Origin: Isoetes taiwanensis
Lineage: Eukaryota > Streptophyta > Lycopodiopsida > Isoetales > Isoetaceae
DNA: 64,000 nucleotides
Direction of reading: 5' to 3'
Assembly: GCA_021234155.1 (NCBI GenBank)
Contig: JAJEKV010000045.1
Location: 7,611,105-7,675,104 of the forward strand
This document shows positions 55,669-64,000 of the stretch, one piece after another. Numbering within the stretch: the first letter of the stretch is position 1; the number at the start of each line of letters is the position of its first letter. The notes below the pieces were generated by a model. That model was not told where the DNA came from. It ran no database searches and worked only from the letters and a program-made list of their open reading frames with translations. Position numbers and translations under genes: made by a program.

Positions 55669-56978
55669 ATGGCACCGGACCAAGCGAGGCCGGCAAGGAA
55701 GCCTCGTCGGTGAAAAGCCACCGACCGCCGCTGACCTTTATTCGGCAGATGCTTCGTGATGAAGCTCACGAAAGGGGGTCGCTCGTCTTCAAAGGAGAGC
55801 ATCCGGAAGAACAAAATACATCCGACCGATTGATATTTTCAATCGCCAGGGCGGATCAAGATGAAGCCTCATCACCAACCTCCATGGACGAGGGAGACAA
55901 GGGAAGTATAATGAGGAGATAGAGCCGAGATTCGAGAGCAGGAAAGGAAAGAGGACCACTCTGATGCAGCAACAGAGATCCTCGAAGACGAAGAGGAGGA
56001 GGCACATCGGGAAAGGAGGACAAAAGAGCGGCAAGAGCGGAGCGAGCCGAGGCTTGAGCCGGAGGAAGAAGCAGACCTCGCTAGGTTTATCAGAAAATAT
56101 GAACGCCGAGAAAGGAAAAGAGAACAAAAGAAGAGGCTGAGGGAAAAAGAGGAGGCAAAAGCGGCCGAAGAACTCAGGAAGAAGAAAGGGAAGTTCGTGG
56201 TGGGTCCAAGGAAGCTCAAGGATGTTCCGCCAACTAGGAAGCCCAACCCCAAGATCACCATTACCGAACGGCCACCTGATCAGCCCCCGGCCTCCTCGGA
56301 GGACTCTGACGGAGACCATAACCCCAACACTGAGGGGGCAGGCTCTTCCAAACCCCCGGTTGCTAAGCAAGGTGTCACCGCTGGAGCGTAACATGTTTAA
56401 CAGAGCAGCAGACACGTTGAAGAAGCCCCCTCCCTTACCCGAAATGGGGACGGAAGAAGCAACCCCTACCGCCGAGTCCTATGTAACTAACCCCGTTAAA
56501 ATCTACGAAATAAAGATGCGGAGCATGAGACCTATATGAAGGGAGTGGGAGGTATACAACTCCTACTATCGAGAACAGGTACCTGGACGATCGAGGGGAC
56601 ATCCAAAGAAAAGCTGGGGACTCTAAGGTCACACCACCTAAGCCCAAGGTCCCAAAAAGCCGCCTAAGAAGCTCACCAGAAGCGTACCGGAAAGCAAAGA
56701 GCACTACGGAGATTCGGCAAGACTTCCAAATAGCTACTACGCCTCCCTAATTCCCTCGCGCCCCCTTTGCTCTGGCTTAGTTCGAGAGGTGATGCAGACT
56801 TCGTGGACGGACTATTGTGGTCACGGGATGAGATGTCACCGGCAATCGCAGAAGCCATGAAAGCGTAATAATGCAACATTTTGAAGACTCGACGGCTTGC
56901 ACTGTTCATGTGAAGCTAGTAACACTGATGAGGCAAGATATGCAACTTGCTACTCGCATTAAGGGAGAACGCCCTTAA
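55669..56978 (+). pseudogene. Element 2 ORF1 remnant: charged coiled coil then diverged histone H3
   Basis: The ATG at 55669 is followed after 14 codons by a stop; frames then alternate. A 56-kb segment encodes a very charged helix (ERTKERQERSEPRLEPEEE, RKYERRERKREQKKRLREKE, then KKKGKFVVGPRKL), which parallels the helix ahead of H3 in element 1. From about 56680 onward the pieces align in order with histone H3: EIRQDFQ, GLVREVMQTSWTDY, AIAEAMKA and, in one frame at 56871-56978, HFEDSTACTVHVKLVTLM and RQDMQLATRIKGERP followed by TAA. Compare canonical [18 protein letters not shown] and [15 protein letters not shown]. At least four frameshifts. Identity is low, but the C-terminal block ending exactly at the stop is hard to explain otherwise. 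Confidence 0.72.
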
Positions 56979-57122
56979 ACCTTTTGTAAATAATCAAAAA
57001 ATTTCGTAATATAGAACAATTTTGAGTACTTTAATTGTCTGAACTTGCTTAATTAGGACAAGTTAGCAGGTTTTAGTTTTTATTTTAGTAAAATAGGACA
57101 ATTGCAGACCGAAAGGCGTGAT

Positions 57123-57189
57123 GTCTCACAGCTCGCGCATGGTCAAGAAACTAAACTTTAGTTTTTGAGCGAGGCGCAAGCTGTGAGAC
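57123..57189. promoter_or_regulatory. Long hairpin, copy 3 of 4
   Basis: GTCTCACAGCTCGCGC to GCGCAAGCTGTGAGAC, the most symmetrical copy; begins 144 bp after the H3 remnant's stop codon. Confidence 0.85.
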
Positions 57190-57321
57190 CTTGCCCAAAC
57201 TTGCCTAAAACAGCTCCAAATTGACCAAATAAGGGGTCAATTCTACCTGATTTGATGAGCTCGTCATCTTACACCCTTAAATTACCTAAAATGGACACGT
57301 TTTGATCTAAATGGGACTGAT

Positions 57322-57383
57322 GTCTCACAGGTCGCGCCTGGTCAAGAAACTATAGTTTTTGAGCGAGGCGCTAGCTGTGAGAC
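57322..57383. promoter_or_regulatory. Long hairpin, copy 4 of 4
   Basis: Same arms as copy 3 with a 5-bp deletion in the centre; 199 bp downstream of copy 3, matching the spacing of copies 1 and 2. Confidence 0.85.
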
Positions 57384-57572
57384 CTCCTACCAATTCTTCA
57401 CCAGAACTTGCCCAAATGATCTTCAACCTGTTGTATAGCATCTTTAGGTAATCCAGCCATGCTCAAACCCTTGAATTAGTCTTCAAATTCCCATTTTGAC
57501 CTCAGTATAGGCTAGAATTGCCCAACCCCAAGAATTTTCCAAGTCACCCAAAAATTAGGGTTTTCCTCTTTT

Positions 57573-57583
57573 CTATAGATAGG
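57573..57583 (+). promoter_or_regulatory. TATA-like box ahead of element 2 ORF2
   Basis: CTATAGATAGG about 115 bp upstream of the ATG at 57696. The spacing to the preceding hairpin pair is similar to that of the first module. Confidence 0.5.
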
Positions 57584-57695
57584 TCCCTCATTTCACACGT
57601 AGCACCCTACAAGTTTGCTCCTGCCCTCTTAGCCCGATTTTCCAACTCCCCGAGGCGCTCTTGAAACCGTTTGCTACTCTCTTCGCATTAAACTC

Positions 57696-59030
57696 ATGGC
57701 AACCTCCGATTTCCTAGCGGTTGGTACAGCCCGGCCAAAAGCCATCATGCCGAGGTGACATCGATGAAATTTTCCATGTCTTCGGGAAGGAGGTAGATGT
57801 CAAGCAAGTTTGACGAACCCCAGCTTACTGTGCCAGAAGTCCTGTCTGAATTCCAAGCTAGGGTAGAGCCATCACTAGTGCACTTCCACCTTGCATAGGC
57901 TACTTTGTTCCTAGGCAATCCCTTCAAGCGACTTTAGGCGATGTTCCAAACATTGCCAAGTATCTCACAAACAAGGCCCACAAGATTCCTAAACATCAAC
58001 AGACCAAATATTTCTCTTTTAACATCCGCCTAGCAATTTTCCTTACCCATCGTAAGCCGAACACCGTGGGAGAAACCTCCATTCCCCATGGACGTGGATC
58101 CATTAGCCACAAGAAGAACAAATGACTCCTTACGCAGCATTTAACAGAGCAGGAAGGAAAAGAAGAAGAGGAGTCGAAGAAGAGGAGGAAGACTACGCCG
58201 AGCTCGACCCAACCTAAGAGCGGCGACAAAGCGTAACAAGAGTGGCAAGACTTCAAAGAAGCAGCAAACTCTTAGAATCGCCAACCCCTTGGGCTAGGCA
58301 TTACAAGCCTAGCCCCCATCATTGTCGAGGGCTTAAGAATTTTTGCTCCTAAGTTTACATCCAAAACCTCCCGAGTGCGTGGAAAGGAGTATATCGACCA
58401 AGAGTTGCCGCACCAACTCAGAAGAACGGACTCGACACGGGCACGTCCGAGGAGCCCGACTTCCCACCCAAGTAAGTGGGAAGCCGACACTTACACGGGA
58501 GAGTCGAGCCTCAGACATCCAAGCCTCCGCCGTTAAACACGCATTATGGAGCGCACCGGGCCGCAAACCAACCACCGACGGAGGGGAAGAGTTCCTTGCT
58601 CTGAGGAACGGATGGGGATCCGCCACGCCACCTCAACATCTTAGCGTGCAAGCTTCTTCGGCAACGCCTCCCCGAGAGAAGAGGTGAGTTCACCTGTGAG
58701 AGCTTCTGGCAAATGGGGAGACTGGCTGTGGAGCTCACCACGGTGGAGGTTGATGACTTCTGTGAGCGGAATTACGTGAAGGCCGAGGCCGAAAGGGCGG
58801 GGATTTGCCACGCAACGACAAAGTCGCGGTATTACCTCCCGGGATGGATGGAAGAATGGCGGTAATTCACCTTAAATTCACCCCGGGCGAGGAAGGAGTA
58901 TCGATGCTAATTGGCGCCTCGGGCTTTGGCAGGCATGCTCGGCTACCCCTCAACACCGAGTATGCCATCCTGGTGAAGAGAGCGGTAGCACTCGATGTTT
59001 TTTTTAAAGCGCGGGGAAGGCTGGCGTGAC
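57696..59030 (+). pseudogene. Element 2 ORF2-like region, frameshifted, unknown function
   Basis: It begins MATSDFLAVGTARPK and then breaks into short frames: EPQLTVPEVLSEFQARVEP, RKRRRGVEEEEEDYAELDP, and near the end MAVIHLKFTPGEEGVSMLIG and LPLNTEYAILVKRAVALDVF. It occupies the position of ORF2 in element 1 and also has an acidic stretch, but I found no convincing residue-level match to ORF2. No known domain recognised. Confidence 0.4.
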
Positions 59031-59495
59031 CGCATGCCTTATCGTCCGGCCCAGAAAGTGGAAGACTTGGCGAGAGCTTTGCGTGGTGGGTCTTCCATAA
59101 ACGTCCTTAGGAACTTGGGTCATTCGGTGGGGAACAGCCCAAGTGAAGAAGTTCCTAGAGGATAATCCATCCTACCATTTATCAAGAATAGTTAGAAATC
59201 TTGATCCCGGAAGTCTTTTTGTATTAAAAATATTATATAAATATGAATATAACTTCTTTTGCACTTTAAATGTTTTGTTGATGTATTTTTGTTCCGCAAC
59301 TATACCAACAACACATAAAATGAAAGAGAACAAATAAAACTAACCGTACAGCCATAACCAACTGTGTGTGCAGATAGAGAACAACGAATCGGCCGAATAA
59401 AACAGAGGCCCAACATGGACGAAGAGACCCCGACAAAGTAACCCTTTTCCCGTGAACTCTTCAAGGATATTGTCCCATGACCCCGTGAAGAGGAG
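59031..59495. other. Spacer between ORF2-like region and gag (element 2)
   Basis: No coding frame supported. An AT-rich part at 59190-59340 resembles intron sequence (TTGTATTAAAAATATTATAT; CTGTGTGTGCAG acceptor-like at about 59362-59373). Confidence 0.4.
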
Positions 59496-60500
59496 ATGTC
59501 GCAGCGAACGGAGCTGGACCGCATAAAGGCCCTACTAGCAGCCCAAGCATCATCCGGCCACACACGACACACCCCAAAGTCGGGAAGGACAAGAGGAGGA
59601 GTAAGAGAAGGAGGTCCCCAAAGACAGACTTCCGACTCAAGCTCGACCTCGCTCGAGTCCGAAGGAGGCGGAACCAAAGGTCGGACCGCAGAGACTACCA
59701 TGTAAAGACATTAAGGCCCTAGACTACCAGAAGAAAGTCGACTCAAGACTGGCAATGTGTGGAAAGCCCGAACCAGAACAGCTCTCGGGCGAGAACAGAT
59801 CCGCCTTGAGGCAGCAGGCATGGCTCAATAAATGAGTTTAGTATAGCAATGCCTACCTGCGATGAAGGATAAGGACAAAGGCGGTGGTGGCAACGCCAAC
59901 CCGAAAAGGGGCCGCGACGCGATATGGTGGAAGGGCTATGCCAAAGCCCATGGGTTGAGCGAGGGATGCATGCCGATTTAAGAAGTTCTCAAAAGCTTTC
60001 AAGAACCACTATGTTCCTGGAACACAAGTCAAATATGATGCGCCAGCTTCTACAGTTGCGGCGGGGGTACAAGACGGTCGCGGAAATAATCAAGAGTTTA
60101 TGAGACTAAGGCTATATGTGCCGGAAAGGCCGAAGAAAACGCCGATGGAAAGCTACATAGAAGGGCTGAACGAGGAACTTCGTGAAAACCTCGCAAGGGC
60201 AATAGACCCCAAAGCGATGTACGCTGAAGCCGAGTCCAAGGCAATTAGTTTGTAAGGATCGAGCCGTGAAGCGGCTGAGAGAGAGGCGACTTTACTATCG
60301 GGGATAGAGGGAAAAAAACAGCGAGGAGCTACAGTCCTAGGGCAGCCAGCCCAAGTCCAGCAAAGTCCCCATACAATAGCAACCAGGGGAAACAACAGGA
60401 AAGAAAGCAGGTGTCCAAGGACAAACAGGAAGGGTCCAATTACTCGAAAGCAGTACGGTCCTTCCTACAGGCGTTGCCCAAGGAGAAAATGCAGGAATGC
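59496..60500 (+). pseudogene. gag remnant, Ty3 element 2
   Basis: Fragments in order: SQRTELDRIKALLAAQASSG, a Ser-rich stretch, KRGRDAIWWKGYAKAHGLSE (compare RIWWKGYASQAS in element 1), PKRPKKTPMESYIEGLNEEL-like sequence near 60120 and KSPYNSNQGKQQERKQVSKD. Many frameshifts. The zinc knuckle is not clearly readable. Confidence 0.65.
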
Positions 60501-60759
60501 ATGGAGAAGCGGCTCACTTTAGATGTTTCGGCCGGACCCCGCGAACAACGAACTGCCCATTTGTTATGAGCTCAGCGCTAGCAGAGTTGGGCGGATGGGA
60601 CACTCCATCAGACGAGGACGGCGAGGAGGCACGCGATTACATTCAGGGTGAGTGCCACATCTTCGTTGCTATAGATCTGAGCAGTGAGAGACCCGGTTAT
60701 AAGGTAATCACCACGAGTAGGGAAGGCAAAGGCCAAGTCCTTCATAGTCTTGATAGACT

Positions 60760-61090
60760 ACGGAAGTAGCCATAACGCATCCCCAGAGGATGGTTGAAAT
60801 GTTGAAATTGAAACCCCTAAAGTCCAAACCAAGGCCGTAATCTTGGCAAGCGGGGCGATAAGACATCTGTTGGGAAGAGAATCAACCGACATTGACTTGC
60901 GAGGGATTAATATCGGATGGGGCAGAAGTAATGGGCATTGGCAAATCTGACTTGATCGTTGGAATGGAGTACCTTGGACCAGCCAGGGGGCCATCATTGA
61001 TTGTGGAAAGTGGAAGGTGACCTTCCCAGGCAAGCGGCAAAGACATTGAGATCCGCGGGTAAAAAAGTTACCCCATCATGCAATGTATGT
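60760..61090 (+). pseudogene. Protease remnant, Ty3 element 2
   Basis: Near 60840-60990 the strand reads VILASGAIRHLLGRESTDID, then GIGKSDLIVGMEYLG in another frame. The second matches DIGKYDLIVGMEF of element 1. The catalytic Asp position is not preserved. Confidence 0.55.
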
Positions 61091-61259
61091 CCGTTAATAA
61101 AGCTGCTCAAATCTATAAAAAAGCGAGAAGGTAGCATACATCTTCAAACTTCGAGATTGAGGAACTGAGTGGAAGGAAGCAAAGAAGACAAGGTGCTCGA
61201 CAAGTTGCCCAAGCCAATCGCCAACTTGATTCACGGGTTCCACGATCTCTTTCCATATG

Positions 61260-62580
61260 AGATGAGAAGCTTCCTCCTTACTGGGGAGTAGAGTGTGAGA
61301 TAGCTTTTTCGAACCGGGGACCAAGCCGATGAGCAAGGCCCCATATAGAATGACCACACATGAACTCCGCGAGCTAAAAAGCGGCTACAAGAATTGCTCG
61401 GTCTAGGCTTCATCGGGGCCCAGTGTCTCACCGTTTGGGGCACCCATCCTCTTTGTCAAGAAGAAGGATGGAAGTTTGAGGATGTGCATAGATTACGAAC
61501 AATTGAACAAGCACACCATCAAGAACAAGTACGCACTCCCAGGTCAGGCGACTTGATGGATCAACTCAAGGGGCAAAGGTCTTCTCAAGATCGACCTAAG
61601 GTCGAGGGGTATCACCAGTCGAGAATAAAAGAAGATGACATCCACAAAAGCGGCTTCCGGGACCGGGTATGGGCATTACGAATTCACCGTAATGCCATTT
61701 GGGCTATCCAACGCCCGGCTCACGTTCATGAGACTCATGAGCGACATCTTCGAAGAATACTTGGATACCTTTGTGATAGTATTATTGACGACATTACGGT
61801 GTCTGATAAATCCATTGAAGAGCATGCTTTCGTACGTCGAGAAAGGTGCTTTCGAGAAGTTAAGGAGGCATCGGTTGTATGCCAAGTTGTCGAAAGTGTC
61901 ACCGCCAAAGAGAAGGTGGAATACCCGGTCATATGATTTCAGCGAAGGAATCTCGGCGGAACCAGCCAAGATTGAAGCAAAGTAATCCAATGGTAGGCAC
62001 CAAAGAAGCGTCCATGAGGTCAGAAGTTTCCTTGGCCTAGCGGTATTACGGAAGTTAAGTGAAGAACTTTGCAAAGATAGCAGCCCCAATCGACGGACTT
62101 GACAAAGGCGAGAAAGAAAAAATTGGGCCGACCATTGGCTCAAGAAAGCCCAAGGTAATTTGAGTTGTTGAAGGAAGCTCGACAACCGCCCGCCTTGACC
62201 CCCGGACCGGAAAATGACAAGTTAGTGGCGCCGGACGCAAACAAGATAGCCACAGTCGCGATCTTTGATGCAATAAGAGCGGGTAATAGCGCATGACTCA
62301 AGGAAAATGAACGCGCCAAACGCAGCGTTACGTGCGATGATCAAGAGGCGCTGAAAAGGTTGTCGGGGGATTGAGAATATGGAGGCATTATCTCTTAGGG
62401 AGGAAGTTCGGTTGGACGCGATCACCGTGAGCCTCCAATGCGTATTCACACAACCACATCTCAATCCGAGGCGAGAGAAGGTGGATGGAGTTTCTCGAGG
62501 AGTCACGACTTTTGAGATAGTCTACAAGCCGGGAAGCTTAATGTGGTAGCGGATGCGCTTTCAAGGCATCCACCGACAAC
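61260..62580 (+). pseudogene. Reverse transcriptase and RNase H, Ty3 element 2, frameshifted
   Basis: RT motifs: [13 protein letters not shown] (about 61390), [20 protein letters not shown]-like sequence split over frames at 61457-61520, GYGHYEFTVMPFGLSNARLT (61665), and the Asp-Asp motif near 61775 broken by a one-base indel (FVIV then DDITV). RNase H remnants include TCDDQEALKRL (about 62335) and KLNVVADALSRHPPT (62535). Eight or more frame changes in 1.3 kb. Confidence 0.8.
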
Positions 62581-62789
62581 CAGGCCTTTACAGCGCAATC
62601 TCGGCGCTCTTGGCGATTCGGGGAAAAAGATAGAAGAAACCTTGCCAGCGGATGTCGACTTCAAAGGAAGTATGGGCAAGCTTTGCAAGGAAGCGAGAAA
62701 CAGGACAAGGAGAGGGAAGCCTTCAAAAGTTTTTAAGAAGGAAGGTAACCTACTATACCATAAGAACAAGTTGTGCATGCGAGAATCAT

Positions 62790-63560
62790 CCGGGTAAAGA
62801 AAGTTGATCCTCCACGACACCCACAATGACCCAATAGCTGGCATACGCAGATTCATGAAGACATACTTCAAAGTGCGTAGCAGCTACTATTGGCCAGGGA
62901 ATGAAGAAGCGGAATGCTTCGCTACATCAAAGGAGTGTCGGCTATGCCCGACAAACAAAAGGCGAGAACAACTCAGAATACCGGGAGCATTGGAACCATT
63001 AAGCGGTGCCAAACGCTAAGTGGGAAGTCGTCGGCATGGACTTTATAACAGGGGGCCAAGGACGATGAAGAGGTAAGGGCCTTGATGGTTGTGGTCGACA
63101 AGTTGTCGAAGATGGCCCATTTTGTGCCTTTTTGGGACCACGGACACGGCTATGGACCGCGGCAAAGCTCTTCACCAAAGAGATTTTCGGACTTCATGGC
63201 ATGCCAAGGGAAATTATCTCGGCCAGAGATCCAAAGTTCATCGGTGCTTTACGGCGGGATCTCTTCGACGATTGGAGCGAAATTTTGTCCATGAGCGCGG
63301 CCTATCACCCACGATGACGGATGGGCAAGCGGGCGAGTCAGCGAAGTGCGGAAGATATGCTCAAGCTATGTCCGGAACAAGCAAGGTATGTGGGAGGAAT
63401 TTATTCACTTGGTGGAGTTTGCATATAATAGCACCAAAGCGAGTCATCCCAAATGTCGCGTTCATGATCAACTACGACTACCAATGCCTAACTCGGACAC
63501 TTGGCACAATCCAGGTGTCAAAAAGTGGAAGTGTCACAACAAATGTTGAGCGACATCGGC
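62790..63560 (+). pseudogene. Integrase core, Ty3 element 2, frameshifted
   Basis: The zinc domain reads LILHDTHNDPIAG with SKECRLCPTNKRRE, so the CxxC missing in element 1 survives here. Core fragments include VVVDKLSKMAHFVPF (63085), GLHGMPREIISARDPKF (63180), ILSMSAAYHPR (63280), YVRNKQGMWEEFIHLVEFAY (63370). The segment with the catalytic Glu (DGQTERTN) is damaged at about 63315. Confidence 0.8.
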
Positions 63561-63569
63561 GGCTTGTGG

Positions 63570-64000
63570 AAGAAGTTCGAGGGTACCTTCTAGCGGCAAG
63601 GAGTCGGCAGAAGAGCATTGCCGACAAATATCGGACAGTCAGAGAATTCCAAGTTGGAGAAGACGTATGGCTCAAGATCAAGGTAAAGCAGGCGAAGCTC
63701 TGCATCGGAAATTGCAAGAAGCTTGCTCCAAGGTGGGCTGGACCCTTCAGAATAGTCCAGAGAGTGGGTAACCAATCCTACAAGTTGGACTTACCAGCAC
63801 ACTTAAAGATCCACAAAGTCTTCCACGTGAGCTTGCTGAAGAAGCACACTCCCAACCCAGAGGAAGTTTTGGACACTCCAACGATGCTGAAATGACAAAA
63901 GAGCAGTTAGAAATAGTTCCAGAGCTAATTCTTGATAAGGCCTTCAAGAAAACAAGGAGATCGGAGTTCCTCCAATACTTGGTCAAGTGGAAACACTTGC
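63570..64000 (+). CDS. Integrase C-terminus and start of chromodomain, Ty3 element 2 (cut by window end)
   Basis: An open frame reads REFQVGEDVWLKIKVKQAKL, RWAGPFRIVQRVGNQSYKLD, HKVFHVSLLKKHTPNPEEVL, the GPY/F-like module, to a TGA at 63894; one base later another frame continues EQLEIVPELILDKAFKKTRR and enters the chromodomain (YLVKWKHL) at the window edge. Confidence 0.85.

Larger units (their letters stand above)
46789..64000 (+). mobile_element. Second Ty3/gypsy element of the same family (element 2), decayed, 3' LTR outside window
   Basis: 5' LTR 46789-48311, PBS 48313-48324, then a large interruption by a minus-strand Penelope-type locus (from 48491 to about 54.7 kb). The internal region resumes by about 55.2 kb with hairpin modules, an H3-bearing ORF1 remnant, an ORF2-like region, gag (about 59.5-60.5 kb) and pol (60.8 kb to the window end, inside the chromodomain). 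LTR ends, PBS and pol are homologous to element 1, and the extra-ORF region ahead of gag is shared. Stops and frameshifts are more frequent than in element 1. Assigning the LTR and the distant pol to one element is inference from order and orientation. Confidence 0.8.

Noticed and set aside
55200-57383. Four spaced hairpin repeats as a CRISPR-like array
   Set aside because: Only four long hairpins with irregular, large spacing in a plant retrotransposon; no spacer structure.
57696-59030. H2A/H2B-like histone in element 2 ORF2 (GRHARLPLNTEYAILV)
   Set aside because: Superficial resemblance only; the order of histone-fold motifs is not followed.

Overview
This window is a repeat-rich stretch of a land-plant nuclear genome, most likely a fern or other seed-free vascular plant. 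Plant origin is supported by an intact 11-exon NTMC2T6-type SMP/C2 gene, a long intron-poor PPR gene, fragments of galactinol synthase and of a UPL5-type HECT ligase, and Ty3 retrotransposons with an initiator-Met tRNA primer site and a C-terminal chromodomain. The fern guess rests on the PPR style and the intron-bearing Penelope-type reverse transcriptase; it is inference.

Layout. 1-4.4 kb: a hAT-like element with a perfect 8-bp target duplication, local tandem duplications, a UPL5-like HECT pseudogene and an LRR exon fragment. 4.39-17.37 kb: a complete but decayed Ty3/gypsy element (element 1) with about 1.56-kb LTRs, PBS, PPT, four extra ORFs ahead of gag, then gag, protease, RT, RNase H, integrase and chromodomain. 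17.4-26.8 kb: gene fragments (galactinol synthase exon, foldback element), a 611-codon PPR frame and low-information sequence. 26.8-34.4 kb: a mosaic of one locally duplicated repeat family with satellite-like units. 34.5-39.6 kb: the NTMC2T6-like gene on the minus strand, with splice sites that join in frame. 40.6-45.9 kb: a PPR pseudogene, then an inverted-repeat DNA element (TA duplication) into which a 5'-truncated LINE inserted with a 13-bp duplication. 46.8 kb to the window end: a second, more decayed Ty3 element of the same family (element 2). Its 5' part is interrupted by a multi-exon, minus-strand Penelope-type RT locus that itself holds a hAT MITE. Its 3' LTR lies beyond the window.

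Central observation. The first extra ORF of element 1 ends in a nearly complete histone H3 core with a diverged tail, in the same frame as a 220-codon upstream domain and separated from it by one TAG. At the matching position element 2 carries a much more diverged H3 C-terminal half. Two related elements with H3 at the same place, downstream of a charged helix and upstream of gag, point to a retrotransposon lineage that captured histone H3 as part of its own protein. I know of no described precedent, but could not search.

Both Ty3 elements contain many frameshifts, and some may be consensus errors in GC-rich methylated DNA. Coordinates of decayed domains are approximate; coordinates of LTRs, target duplications and NTMC2T6 exons were read base by base.
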